NCBI RefSeq assembly: GCF_026041215.1
Contig: NZ_JAPEIQ010000044.1
Coordinates: 1 to 64,000, forward strand
Source: Hoyosella sp. YIM 151337
Lineage (GTDB): Bacteria; Actinomycetota; Actinomycetes; Mycobacteriales; Mycobacteriaceae
DNA: 64,000 nucleotides
Direction: 5' to 3'
Shown piece by piece: positions 52,284 to 61,529 of the stretch. The notes under the pieces are model-generated. The model saw only the letters and a list, made by a program, of their open reading frames with translations. It ran no database searches and was not told the DNA's origin. Every line of letters starts with the position of its first letter. Positions within the stretch are counted from its first letter, which is position 1. A program made the position numbers and the translations under genes.

Positions 52284-52619
52284 GTGAAACGGCATAGCAC
52301 TGCGCTGCGCATCATGGTGTTACTGGCCGAAGACGACACGTGGCGGCACAAACCGCTGTACAGCGAGGTTGTGCGCCGCGCCCGCGCCGCCGGACTCGCG
52401 GGCGCGAGTGTATTTCGCGGCATCGAGGGATTCGGAGCGTCCGCGCTGGTGCACACATCGCGGCTCTTGTCGCTGAGCGAAGATCTGCCGATCGTTGTTG
52501 TCATTGTCGACAGCGAGGAGAAAGTCCGCGCGTTCCTTCCGCACCTCGACGAGATACTGACGGAAGCGGTTGTTCTCGTTGATCCGGTAGAGTTCGTCCG
52601 CTACCAGGCTGAATCGTGA
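52284..52619 (+). CDS. DUF190 family protein
   Basis: This 111-residue protein matches the DUF190 family: [33 protein letters not shown] and [20 protein letters not shown]. The fold is PII-like and may bind a nucleotide. It lies between two crcB genes and its stop overlaps the next start (GTGA at 52616), so it probably tunes fluoride export (inference). GTG at 52284 is preceded by AAAGGAG; TTG 52283 is out of frame and is ignored. Confidence 0.9.
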   Translation: MKRHSTALRIMVLLAEDDTWRHKPLYSEVVRRARAAGLAGASVFRGIEGFGASALVHTSRLLSLSEDLPIVVVIVDSEEKVRAFLPHLDEILTEAVVLVDPVEFVRYQAES

Positions 52620-52987
52620 CCTGGCTGCTTGTTGCCGCCGGGGCTGCGGTGGGTGCGCCCCTCCGATATCTCGTCGATCGCTGGGTAGCGACCCGGCTTG
52701 GTCCGGCGTTCCCATGGGGGACCTTCACAGTCAACGTGGCAGGCAGCGCCTTCCTCGGCGTACTGGTGGGTTTGATCGCGGCTGGCCTTTTGCCTGACCA
52801 CTTGCAACTTGTGCTCGTCACCGGCTTCTGCGGGGCACTCACGACATATTCCACGTTCTCGTACGAAACAGTGCGGCTTGCCGAAGACGGTGCCCGCCTC
52901 ATCGCGATCGCAAATGTCGCCGCGACGCTGACAGTGGGGGTGCTGGCCTTCGTCGCCGGACGCGGGGCCGCCGCGCTGATCTGGTGA
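52616..52987 (+). CDS. crcB: Fluoride channel FluC/CrcB (subunit 2)
   Basis: This 123-residue protein has four transmembrane helices with [32 protein letters not shown] and [16 protein letters not shown], the conserved FluC core including the Asn and the Thr/Ser track. With two different FluC genes in one operon, the channel is probably a heterodimer, as in other actinobacteria and firmicutes with paired crcB genes. Start GTG overlaps the DUF190 stop. The adenylate cyclase gene begins 59 bp downstream. Confidence 0.94.
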   Translation: MTWLLVAAGAAVGAPLRYLVDRWVATRLGPAFPWGTFTVNVAGSAFLGVLVGLIAAGLLPDHLQLVLVTGFCGALTTYSTFSYETVRLAEDGARLIAIANVAATLTVGVLAFVAGRGAAALIW

Positions 52988-53046
52988 ATTCCTGTGAACT
53001 GCGTATCCAGTGAAATCCGGCGCACAGTACCAGTACCGTATTACCG

Positions 53047-54660
53047 GTGAGACTGATTCCGGGTTCGCTCTCCCGCACACTCAGCACGCGGTGGGTGTTC
53101 TACGTCGTCTCCATGCTTGTAGTCAACGGTGTGGGCGCATTGTTCGTGCTGTCCTTCATCCGTTACGGACTGCCGGTGTCGCCCGGCCCGGGCTTGATCG
53201 TCCGTGACCCGGTAAGTGAAATCATTTTCGCGGTCTACCTGGGCTTCAGCGCGGTCATGATTCTCGGCTCCGCGATCGTGATGCTCCGATTCGTGATCAG
53301 ATGGTACGTGCGCGGCGGTCCGCCGACGCGCCAGGAGCAAATCATGGCGGTGCGGGGGCCGCTCATTCAGTCGTTTGTCTATCTGGTGCTGTGGCTGATC
53401 GGTGGCGTGCTTTTTGTGCTGCTCATCGGCCGGGAAATGCCCGAGCTGATGACGACGACCGCGTTCACGACCGCTCTCGCTGGCGTGGTCACGTGTGGCT
53501 TTGCGTACCTGCTCGGTGAGCGGGTCATGCGGCCAGTGGCTGCGCGCGCGTTATCTGACGGCAACGTGGACCCACGCATCGCTCCGAGCGTTCGGCTGCG
53601 CATGGGGGTGGGGCTCTTGGCGGGCACTCTTGTGCCCGCGATCGGTATCACGTTGCTCAGCTTCACGCAGCTCTCGACCCACGCTTACGCGCCGCGATCT
53701 TTCGCCTGGGCGGTTTTGATGGTGGCGGTCGCGATGATCGTGTCGGCCCTGGTGACGACGGTGCTGCTGGCAAACCAGGTTTCGACCCCGCTGCGGGAGC
53801 TCACCCAGGCTGTTACAGATGCGCAGCGCGGTGACGACGCTCAGGTGGAGGTGTACGACGGTAGCGAGGTCGGTCTGCTTCAAGTCGGCTTCAACCAGAT
53901 GATGGCGGACTCGGCAGAGCGCCGCGTCTTACGTCAGCTTTTCGGGCAGCATGTCGGTGAAGACGTAGCGCGACAAGCTTTACAGTTCGGCACCGAGTTG
54001 GGGGGCGAAACCCGCTTCGTGGCTGTGCTCTTTGTAGACATGGTCGGTTCGACATCGGTGGCATCGACGAAGCGTCCCGCGGATGTAGTCGCGCTGCTGA
54101 ACCAGTTCTTCAACATCGTCATCGGTGTGGTGAAGCGGCATGGTGGGTTCGTCAACAAGTTCGTCGGTGATGAAGCGCTCGCGATTTTCGGGGCTCCGCT
54201 TTACCGCGCCGACGCCCCTACGGCGGCGCTGAACGCCGCGCGTGAACTCAGAGCAGAACTCGAAGCCATGCCTGAGATCTCAGTGGGCATCGGGGTGTCC
54301 TCGGGTACCGTGGTCGCGGGCAACATCGGCTCGGAAGAACGTTTCGAGTACACCGTGATCGGCGACCCGGTCAATGAAGCTGCCCGGCTCACGGAACTCG
54401 CGAAGTCACGTCCAGGCAGTGTCCTCGCCTCCAGTTACACGGTGTACTTCGCGAGCGACGAAGAACAAGAATTGTGGGAACTCGGGGAACTCGTCGCGCT
54501 GCGTGGGCGCACGAAGCTCACTCAACTCGCGTGGCCCCGGACGGCGCAAGAACCGAGCCGACCGCCGTCGACACAGCTGTCGGCCGCGCCGAAAGAGCCG
54601 TCCGATCACGGCGACCAGCAAGAACCGAACGAATCAGGCATCGATGCGGAGATGCGGTAA
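53047..54660 (+). CDS. Membrane class III adenylate cyclase with HAMP domain (cyclase 1)
   Basis: This 537-residue protein has six transmembrane helices (about 15-250), a HAMP domain (about 250-300, QVSTPLRELTQAVTDAQRGD) and a class III cyclase domain (about 322-500). All catalytic positions are intact: metal Asp331 (FVDMVGS) and Asp375 (KFVGDE), substrate Lys371 and Asp440 (YTVIGDP), and the transition-state Asn443 and Arg447. It resembles the Rv1318c-Rv1320c group of M. tuberculosis. It should make cAMP from ATP, with the membrane domain as sensor of an unknown signal. The C terminus is polar, Pro/Ser-rich. Start GTG at 53047. It is the first of three related cyclases. Confidence 0.93.
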   Translation: MRLIPGSLSRTLSTRWVFYVVSMLVVNGVGALFVLSFIRYGLPVSPGPGLIVRDPVSEIIFAVYLGFSAVMILGSAIVMLRFVIRWYVRGGPPTRQEQIMAVRGPLIQSFVYLVLWLIGGVLFVLLIGREMPELMTTTAFTTALAGVVTCGFAYLLGERVMRPVAARALSDGNVDPRIAPSVRLRMGVGLLAGTLVPAIGITLLSFTQLSTHAYAPRSFAWAVLMVAVAMIVSALVTTVLLANQVSTPLRELTQAVTDAQRGDDAQVEVYDGSEVGLLQVGFNQMMADSAERRVLRQLFGQHVGEDVARQALQFGTELGGETRFVAVLFVDMVGSTSVASTKRPADVVALLNQFFNIVIGVVKRHGGFVNKFVGDEALAIFGAPLYRADAPTAALNAARELRAELEAMPEISVGIGVSSGTVVAGNIGSEERFEYTVIGDPVNEAARLTELAKSRPGSVLASSYTVYFASDEEQELWELGELVALRGRTKLTQLAWPRTAQEPSRPPSTQLSAAPKEPSDHGDQQEPNESGIDAEMR

Positions 54661-54711
54661 CAATGCACACGCCCTGCGGCATCCTGCGAGCGTAATGGTT
54701 ACTCTGGCGTA

Positions 54712-55935
54712 GTGACCCAGTCCGCGCCGAAGCAGCCCCGGGCAATGTCTGCCGGTGCAAACGATGCTGCAGGAGCGGACGCCACTAGCATTTCGTCGGA
54801 TGCCACCGAGGTTACGAAAAAGCAGCGCCGCTGGCGCTGGATCAAAATTGCCGGCGGCATCGCACTCCTCGGGCTCATGGTTGTGCAGGGCGTGGTGCTC
54901 TGGCCAACCTTCAGCGACTCGTTTCGGGCGCTGCGCGAACTCCACATCCCCTGGCTGGCCGCGTGTATCGCGGCCATGGCCCTCTCGATGTCAAGCTTCG
55001 GCTGGGTGCAGAAGACCCTGCTCCGCGCGGGCGGGGTCGAGGTGTCGCAGCGCAAATCGGTTGCGGTAATTTACGCGGCAACCTCGATGACGCTGACGCT
55101 GCCCGCGGGCCAAGTGTTCTCGGCGGCGTTCACCTACCGGCAAACCCGCAGGTGGGGGGCTAATCATGTGGTGGCTTCCTGGCAACTCGCGATGGCTGGC
55201 GTTATCGCGACGACGACACTTGCCGCCCTGGCTGCGATTGGAGCTCTCGTCGTCGGCACGACCGTAAGCCCGGTGATGCTGATCACGTCGTTTGTGGGGC
55301 TGCTCGCACTGGCGGTGGGCAGCCGGTACGTCTCCAAGAACCCGGAGTCACTCGAGTCTTTCGGCCGGTGGATCGTCGGCACGATCAACCGGGTGCGGCG
55401 ACGCCCCCGGCAGGACGGTATGCACCGGGTAGGTGCGGTTCTCCAGCAGATTGAGGCGGTCCAGATGAACCGCTGGGACGCGCTGAAGACTTTCTGGTGG
55501 TCGGCGCTGCACCGTATCACCGACGTCGCCTGCCTAGGTTTTGCTTGCCTGGCGGTTGGCGCTGAACCACGGCTTTCCGGAGTTCTCATCGCGTTCGCCG
55601 CCAGCAAGGCGGTCGCATCGGTTCCGCTGGCGCCCGGCGGACTCGGCACGGTCGATGCCACCCTTTTCGCCGCACTGACGATCTCAGCCGGGCTTCCGGC
55701 CTCACAGGCACTCGCGACGGTGTTCGTTTACCGCCTCATCAACCTAGTGCTGGTCAACATCGTGGGCTGGATAATTTTCTTCTTCCTTTTCCGAGCCAGC
55801 CAGGCCGATGACGCCGACTTGGACCGCGAATTCGCTGAAGGCGATATCTTCCACTCCAATGAGACGTCGGCTGATCATAATGATGATCAGTCACCGCCTG
55901 GTGACGGTGCAGCGCCGGAGCCGGATAACCGCTAG
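54712..55935 (+). CDS. YbhN/UPF0104-family flippase-like membrane protein
   Basis: This 407-residue protein has a polar N-terminal 45 residues, about eight transmembrane helices (about 45-370) and an acidic polar tail. Motifs such as AATSMTLTLPAGQVFSAAFT and AFAASKAVASVPLAPGGLGT match the lysylphosphatidylglycerol synthase transmembrane domain family (YbhN, UPF0104). The domain is like MprF's flippase part but without the synthase half. Position between two cyclases is unusual. A homologue (Rv0204c) lies near mmpL3 in mycobacteria, so a role in envelope lipid traffic is plausible but unproved. Start GTG at 54712. Confidence 0.8.
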   Translation: MTQSAPKQPRAMSAGANDAAGADATSISSDATEVTKKQRRWRWIKIAGGIALLGLMVVQGVVLWPTFSDSFRALRELHIPWLAACIAAMALSMSSFGWVQKTLLRAGGVEVSQRKSVAVIYAATSMTLTLPAGQVFSAAFTYRQTRRWGANHVVASWQLAMAGVIATTTLAALAAIGALVVGTTVSPVMLITSFVGLLALAVGSRYVSKNPESLESFGRWIVGTINRVRRRPRQDGMHRVGAVLQQIEAVQMNRWDALKTFWWSALHRITDVACLGFACLAVGAEPRLSGVLIAFAASKAVASVPLAPGGLGTVDATLFAALTISAGLPASQALATVFVYRLINLVLVNIVGWIIFFFLFRASQADDADLDREFAEGDIFHSNETSADHNDDQSPPGDGAAPEPDNR

Positions 55936-55959
55936 TCGATCCGGAAGAGCGAAATCACG

Positions 55960-57495
55960 ATGAATCAATGGGATGTGCTGCGACAGTTAGCGCACCCTAT
56001 CGTGCTGACCTACATCCTCAGCATGCTGATGATCAATCTCATCGCGGCGATGACGGCGCTTCTGTTGATCGGTGCGGTGCTGCCGATCCCTGTCCTCGAG
56101 GATCCCGAGGGCGTGTGGGAACGCAACGTCGGCTGGTTCCTCCTCGCCGTGCCTTTCGCAGCCGCCACGTTCGGTGGGTTGCACCTGCGGTACTCCTGGC
56201 CGAACCTCATGTGGCTGGCGCGGGGCGGCACGCCACGTGCGTATGAAGCTCACGTCGCACTCGGTCAGACGAAACGCCAGGTCATGATCGAATCAGGCGC
56301 GTGGGTCGCCGCCACTTTCTGCTTTGTGGTGGTGAACCTTGCCGCGCGGTCGCCGGAGCTACTGGTTCTCATTGTGATCACCACAGCGCTGGTTGGTTCA
56401 GTTTCTGTGACGCTCGGTTACATCATCGGCGAGCGGATGCTTCGGCCGCTTACCGCGATCGCGATGTCGGTCCGCTTCCCGGCTGCCCATACTGCACCGG
56501 GCGTGGGCACTCGGATCGTGCTCATTTGGGGTCTCACCACGGCTGTGCCGGTGCTGGGCGTCGTGATGATTTCTGTTTCGCAGATCACCGATCACGCCGG
56601 CCCAGCGGCCACCGAGATGAACACAGCCGTACTAGTGCTGTCGCTGATAGCCATGATCATCGGCTTCGTCGGAATCATCGTTATGGCCCGTTCAATCTCG
56701 GACCCACTGCAGCAGGTCAGTGACGCAATGCACCGGGTCGAAGCCGGGGATCTGTCGACGCGCGCCGCCGTCTATGACGGCTCCGAGATCGGACAGTTGC
56801 AGGCCGGCTTCAACAGCATGGTGAAGGGTCTTGCGGAACGTGAGCGGCTAGCAGAGCTATTCAGCAAACATGTTGGCGAGGAGGTCGCGCGCGCCGCCCT
56901 TGAACACGGCAATGCACGCGGCGGCGCGCTCCGGAAAGTATCGGCCCTGTTTATCGACCTCACCGGATCCACCCGGCTTGCTGCCGAAAAGCCACCAGAG
57001 GTCGTCGTCGCTGCACTGAATGAGTTCTTCGAGCTTGTGGTCGACACCGTGAGCGAGCATGGCGGTTTCGTCAGCAAGTTCGAGGGCGATGCAGCCGTCG
57101 CGGTATTCGGTGCGCCGCTTGAGATCCCCGACTCTGTCACACCTGCGCTGCAATGCGCCCGCGACATGCGCGCCACACTGCACGCACGGATAGCCCTCGA
57201 TTTCGGTATCGGTGTCGCCTTTGGCAGCGCGCTCGCTGGCAACATCGGCGCCGCAGAACGATTCGAGTACACGGTGCTCGGGATGCCAGTGATCAAGGCA
57301 ACTCAACTCAGTGATCACGCTAAAACGCGGCCCAGCCGGGTGCTCGCAACAGTCGAGGCGATCAACGCAGCTGACTCCGATGAGGCCGCTCAGTGGCAGA
57401 TCATCCGCCTCGGAGACCTCACCGTTGCTGAGCCGTTGCTGGCCGCACGGCTCAGTGACGGTGCACGCAAAACCACTGGAGGTGCGCCGTCATGA
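55960..57495 (+). CDS. Membrane class III cyclase homologue with incomplete active site (cyclase 2)
   Basis: This 511-residue protein has the same layout as its neighbours: six transmembrane helices, HAMP (about 243-293) and a cyclase domain. The metal aspartates Asp333 (LFIDLTGST) and Asp377 (KFEGDA) and Lys373 are kept. The purine Asp, transition-state Asn and Arg are replaced by Met442, Ile445 and Gln449 (LGMPVIKATQLS, where cyclase 1 has IGDPVNEAARLT). A homodimer should therefore be inactive. It could still supply metal-binding residues to a heterodimer with cyclase 1 or 3. The ATG has GGAAGAG upstream. Its stop overlaps the start of cyclase 3 (ATGA), which supports joint assembly. Confidence 0.9.
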   Translation: MNQWDVLRQLAHPIVLTYILSMLMINLIAAMTALLLIGAVLPIPVLEDPEGVWERNVGWFLLAVPFAAATFGGLHLRYSWPNLMWLARGGTPRAYEAHVALGQTKRQVMIESGAWVAATFCFVVVNLAARSPELLVLIVITTALVGSVSVTLGYIIGERMLRPLTAIAMSVRFPAAHTAPGVGTRIVLIWGLTTAVPVLGVVMISVSQITDHAGPAATEMNTAVLVLSLIAMIIGFVGIIVMARSISDPLQQVSDAMHRVEAGDLSTRAAVYDGSEIGQLQAGFNSMVKGLAERERLAELFSKHVGEEVARAALEHGNARGGALRKVSALFIDLTGSTRLAAEKPPEVVVAALNEFFELVVDTVSEHGGFVSKFEGDAAVAVFGAPLEIPDSVTPALQCARDMRATLHARIALDFGIGVAFGSALAGNIGAAERFEYTVLGMPVIKATQLSDHAKTRPSRVLATVEAINAADSDEAAQWQIIRLGDLTVAEPLLAARLSDGARKTTGGAPS

Positions 57496-59030
57496 CGCGC
57501 CCGGTGCGCCTGCCTGAGCTTCCAGAATCATTTGTCCCCATCTTCAACCAGTTCCTTAAGCCGATCACGCTCGCGTATGCGGCAGCGTTGGTTTTTACCA
57601 ACTCGATCGGAGCGGTGATGAGCTTCGTGTTGCTGCGATATGTGCTTCCCCACCCCGCAAACGCGGAGATCACCCCAGAGATTCGCAGTTCTAACACCGT
57701 GTTGCTGTCGACGGTGCTGCCGTTGAGCATTGCGTTTGGAATTACGATCTCGGCTTGGGCAGGCCGGCCGATCTTTCGCTGGATGGAACAGGGCGGGATG
57801 CCCAACCCGCGACAGCATGCGCTCATAGTGAGCGCACCGGCCCGCCAGACCGCACTGATCGCTGCGCTGTGGGTGCTCGTCACCACAACATTTGCGATCA
57901 GCGTCACACGGGTGGGCAGTCCTCAACTAGTCCTCATGGTCACCCTGACTTTCCTCTCAGTGGGCCTCACCTGCTGCGCGATTAGTTATTTCGTGGCGGA
58001 ACGAATACTGCGCCGGCTCATCTCTGACGCCATGCATGGAGTGAGCGTCGAGTCCAGGTCCGCAACGTCCGTGACAATGCGGCTCGTGACGATGTGGATC
58101 ATTACCGCCGCGCTGCCACTGTTCTGGATCGCATTGGTCGTGGGATTCCGCTTTCTGTCCTCAATCTTTCCCGACACGAACCAGACGGCCACGGCAGTGG
58201 CGATCCTCGGGATCCTCACTATCGTGGTGGGCTTCCTTGGCATGGCGGTGGTGGCACGCTCGATTTCCGACCCAGTGAAACAGGTCAGTGCCGCGATGGA
58301 AGCCGTGAAGGGCGGGCGGTACGACATTTCGGTGCCGATCTACGACGGTTCCGAGATCGGCCGTCTGCAGTACGGCTTCAACCAGATGGTGCACGGCCTC
58401 GCCGAACGTGAGCGACTTTCGGACATGTTCGGACGGCGCGTTGGGACCGACGTGGTGCGAGAGGTGCTCGACCGTGGCGGATCGCTGGGCGGCGAATCAC
58501 GTTACGTGGCGGTGATGTTCGTCGACCTCGTGGGGTCAAGCCGTCGCATCGAGGCGCTGCCCCCCTACCGTGTCGTGGCAATGCTCAACGAGTTCTTCGA
58601 GGTCGTCGTCGACACGGTTCACACCCACGGCGGCATTGTGAACAAATTCACAGGTGACGCCGCGCTCGCTGTCTTCGGCGCGCCGGTGTCACTGCCGAAC
58701 GTCGCGAGTGCGGCACTCGCCGCGGCCCGAGAATTGCGGCCCCGCATTCAGGCAACCACGACACTGAATTTTGGCGTCGGGGTCTCGGCGGGATACGTCG
58801 TCGCCGGGAACGTCGGTGCTCGTAACCGGCTCGAATACACGGTAATTGGTGATCCCGTCAACGAAGCCGCGCGACTGAAAGAACTCGCTAAAGCCTGGCC
58901 GGGCCGCGTACTCGCGTCGTTTGACGTCCTGCAGAAAGCCGACGCGCACGAATCCGCGCGGTGGCTGCCCACCACATCAGTCACCCTGCGTGGACGCATC
59001 GCCCCCACTCGGCTGGCGGTGCCGCGTTAG
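57492..59030 (+). CDS. Membrane class III adenylate cyclase with HAMP domain (cyclase 3)
   Basis: This 512-residue protein has six transmembrane helices, a HAMP domain (about 255-305) and a cyclase domain with a full catalytic set: Asp345 (FVDLVGS), Lys385 and Asp389 (NKFTGDA), Asp454, Asn457 and Arg461 (YTVIGDPVNEAAR). It should be active as a homodimer or with cyclase 2. It overlaps cyclase 2 by 4 bp, indicating one transcript. The C-terminal stretch ends with LRGRIAPTRLAVPR. It and cyclases 1 and 2 resemble the tandem Rv1318c-Rv1320c genes. Confidence 0.93.
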   Translation: MTRPVRLPELPESFVPIFNQFLKPITLAYAAALVFTNSIGAVMSFVLLRYVLPHPANAEITPEIRSSNTVLLSTVLPLSIAFGITISAWAGRPIFRWMEQGGMPNPRQHALIVSAPARQTALIAALWVLVTTTFAISVTRVGSPQLVLMVTLTFLSVGLTCCAISYFVAERILRRLISDAMHGVSVESRSATSVTMRLVTMWIITAALPLFWIALVVGFRFLSSIFPDTNQTATAVAILGILTIVVGFLGMAVVARSISDPVKQVSAAMEAVKGGRYDISVPIYDGSEIGRLQYGFNQMVHGLAERERLSDMFGRRVGTDVVREVLDRGGSLGGESRYVAVMFVDLVGSSRRIEALPPYRVVAMLNEFFEVVVDTVHTHGGIVNKFTGDAALAVFGAPVSLPNVASAALAAARELRPRIQATTTLNFGVGVSAGYVVAGNVGARNRLEYTVIGDPVNEAARLKELAKAWPGRVLASFDVLQKADAHESARWLPTTSVTLRGRIAPTRLAVPR

Positions 59031-59086
59031 CGCAGCTTGCTGGGCTGATTCTGGGCGGCGCGGCCAGTCGGGTCTACGCTGAGGGC

Positions 59087-59488
59087 GTGCAGACGAAAAG
59101 CGCGGCCCGAGTGGTCACCATCGCCGTCATCGTTGACGTTATCGCCGTTGTCGCCTTCGCGATCACCGGGCGAATCCACCATGCGGAAGGAACCGACGCC
59201 GCCGGCATTCTCGACACGGCATGGCCCTTCCTCGTCGGCCTCGCCGCAGGATGGATCACCGTGCTTAAAGCGCACGAGAACGCGAACCCGCTCAGCATCG
59301 TCCCCGCCGGAGTAACGCTGTGGGCCTGGGTCATGGTGGGTGGAGTCGTGATTCGATTCCTCACCGGCGCCGGCACGGCGTTCGCGTTTGTTGCGACCGC
59401 GACCCTCGTCACCGGCGCATTGCTCGTCGGGTGGCGGGCGATCGTGCAACTCGTGCTGCGGTTCCGGGGAACCGCACGTTCGTCCTAG
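59087..59488 (+). CDS. DUF3054 membrane protein
   Basis: This 133-residue protein has four transmembrane helices (about 10-28, 41-60, 72-92 and 96-120) with GRIHHAEGTDAAGILDTAWP between the first two, which is the DUF3054 signature. The family is widespread in actinobacteria and has no known function. GTG at 59087 is chosen, with GAGGG just upstream; the frame is open from 58961 across the cyclase 3 end, without support. It faces the PBP-like gene tail-to-tail with 17 bp between them. Confidence 0.85.
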   Translation: MQTKSAARVVTIAVIVDVIAVVAFAITGRIHHAEGTDAAGILDTAWPFLVGLAAGWITVLKAHENANPLSIVPAGVTLWAWVMVGGVVIRFLTGAGTAFAFVATATLVTGALLVGWRAIVQLVLRFRGTARSS

Positions 59489-59505
59489 GCCGAACTGCCC
59501 GCGCG

Positions 59506-61425
59506 TCACTCCTGCAGAGGCCGCAGAAAGCGTTCCGCGGAGTCGACCGCCTCGTGCGCGTTCGCAGCCTGCCTGACCAGCACTGCGAACGCGAGATCAC
59601 CATCGATTCCGATGAACCACTCGTCGTGTACGTCGCCTTCGCCCGCGGTCGCGGCCGTGCCCGCAGCTCCGATCAGCCCTGGCAAATCGGCCAGCTTCGC
59701 AGCAGCCCCTGCGGTGACAGCCTCGCGCATCATCCGTTTGAGATCGTTGGTAACCCCGAGGTCGAGTGCCTCGACCTCCTCCGCGGCGGTAGTTGTGGGA
59801 GCGGCAACATCACGGGCAGGGCCGTTTCCCCGCCCCAGCAGAAAGGGCTCCGGTACGGTGCCCCTGGCGATGGTCGCGGCAGCGAGTGCCATCCCAAATG
59901 GCGTCACCCGCAAGTCGCCCTGGCCATGCGCGGCCTCAATGCGCTCCGCGCGCGAACCTGTGATGGGGACACTGCCGGTCGCAGCTATCAGACCGGGCGA
60001 ATCAATGCGGAGTCCGACACCGAGGCGCAGTGCCATATTGTGCAGAGCATCGTCGGGGAGACGCAACGCGAGATCCTCGATCGCCGCGTCACATGAATTC
60101 GCGAAGGCCCCCGAGAACGGTACTTCCTCGCTGCGCTGTTCATCTTCGCGAGGTTCAGGGGCCTCGACTGGGACAGGGACCGCGTCAGCGTGCGCTCCGT
60201 CCGGGCAAGAAACGAGGTCATCTAGGTGGACGAGGCCATCGTCGAGCGCCGCGAGCGCGGTAACCGCCTGGAACACGGAACCGGGAGCAAACTCCCCGGT
60301 CAGTGCCACTGGCCCTAAAGCGTCCGCGGCGGCATTCTGCGCAACGGCAAGCACTGCACCCGAACTGGGTTGCAGGGCTACGACAGCGGCGGGCACAGAT
60401 ACGTTCCGGATGGCGTTCTGAGCTGCGAGCTGGACGTTGAGGTCGAGTTCGGTGGCCACATCATGGAGCGGAATCCCGGGCTCGGACGCCAGCATGGTCG
60501 CCGAACCGTCTTCTGCCACTAGTTCCACTGTCCAGCCTGCGGAGTCCTCCTGCCGTTGCTCCCACGATTCCCGCAACACCGGGAATACAGGCGAGTTCAA
60601 TGCGGCCGTTGCGGTAACGAGCGTGGGCTCATCCTGGACGGTGACTCCCTGAATCGCGGCGAGTCTGGACGCGAGTGGTTCGTACTCTTCTTCACGCAGC
60701 GTCACGATCACGACCGGATTTCCGCGCCCGCTCGAAATCGCGTCAAGGATGGAGGACCGCGTGATGTCATCGTCGACGGGTCCGAGCAGTGCAGCAAGAT
60801 CGGTGGCGGCAGAACCCGTGCTCCGCACTCGCGCAGGGTCCACAGTCACGGCTTTCAGGGTCTGCTGCGCCATCACCGTCTGACCGGACCGGTCACGGAT
60901 CTCGGGCGGGTCCGGCGGCTGCGGACGGAACCGCACCTGTTGCCCGTCTTGCATTCCCGGAATGACCACATCCGGGCGCCACTCGATTTGCCACCCAGTG
61001 GCAGTGCGCACCGCCTTGCCGCTCGTGGAGAAAGCCCACTCCCTGGCGCCGTAGGCGCTGTCCCCGAGGTGCCACACGGCGCCGAGGGTGAAAGTAGCGC
61101 TCGCACCGGCAGCGGAGGTGCCCACGGTCATGGCCTGCACCACGAACTCGGCCCCATCCTGGTTGAGCGCGGTAAACACAGCCTCGAGGTCCGCCCGTGC
61201 GCGCGTCGGCTGATCGGTGTAACTCGATGCGAGCGCCGCATCACCGGCTGAAAGCGCATCAGTGAATGCTCGTATCGAAACGAGCGCGTCCGGACGCTCC
61301 GGCGGAGCTTCACATGCCACTACCACCGTCACCCCGAGCAGCGCAGCGAGCACAAGCGCGACCGTTGGCCGGCGCTTGCGCGTCAAACTGGCTCGCTGCG
61401 AGAGCGAAGACGGCACAAAACGCAC
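59506..61425 (-). CDS. Penicillin-binding-protein-fold lipoprotein lacking catalytic motifs
   Basis: This 639-residue protein has a signal peptide with lipobox VVAC (about Cys38), an NTF2-like MecA_N domain (about 45-150), a dimerisation region and a transpeptidase domain (about 330-630), the order of Rv2864c-type lipoprotein PBPs. All three catalytic motifs are changed. S-x-x-K reads Ser383-Val-Phe-Gln386 (EFAPGSVFQAVT), S-x-N reads Ser444-Cys-Asp446, and K-T-G reads Ala587-Ala-Gly589 (GAAGTA). Loss of the active Lys and KTG should prevent both transpeptidation and beta-lactam acylation. It is thus probably a structural or regulatory wall protein. The open frame is full length, so it is under selection rather than decaying. 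GTG start at 61425. Confidence 0.85.
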   Translation of the reverse strand: MRFVPSSLSQRASLTRKRRPTVALVLAALLGVTVVVACEAPPERPDALVSIRAFTDALSAGDAALASSYTDQPTRARADLEAVFTALNQDGAEFVVQAMTVGTSAAGASATFTLGAVWHLGDSAYGAREWAFSTSGKAVRTATGWQIEWRPDVVIPGMQDGQQVRFRPQPPDPPEIRDRSGQTVMAQQTLKAVTVDPARVRSTGSAATDLAALLGPVDDDITRSSILDAISSGRGNPVVIVTLREEEYEPLASRLAAIQGVTVQDEPTLVTATAALNSPVFPVLRESWEQRQEDSAGWTVELVAEDGSATMLASEPGIPLHDVATELDLNVQLAAQNAIRNVSVPAAVVALQPSSGAVLAVAQNAAADALGPVALTGEFAPGSVFQAVTALAALDDGLVHLDDLVSCPDGAHADAVPVPVEAPEPREDEQRSEEVPFSGAFANSCDAAIEDLALRLPDDALHNMALRLGVGLRIDSPGLIAATGSVPITGSRAERIEAAHGQGDLRVTPFGMALAAATIARGTVPEPFLLGRGNGPARDVAAPTTTAAEEVEALDLGVTNDLKRMMREAVTAGAAAKLADLPGLIGAAGTAATAGEGDVHDEWFIGIDGDLAFAVLVRQAANAHEAVDSAERFLRPLQE

Positions 61426-61529
61426 AGCCCCGATTGTGCCCGCAGAATAGTGTGGTCTACAGGGCGGGCCGCGATTCTCAGGGGAATCCCAGCAACACGC
61501 ACGGCGCTAACGCTTCTATTCTGTGTAGC

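Noticed and set aside
53041-53051. TTACCGGTGAG at the cyclase 1 start as an operator
   Set aside because: It equals part of the reverse complement of the fadA2/fabG4 site, but the second arm is missing and it overlaps the start codon.
55870-55895. Imperfect palindrome TGATCATAATGATGATCA
   Set aside because: It lies within the coding tail of the YbhN-like gene and has no partner site.
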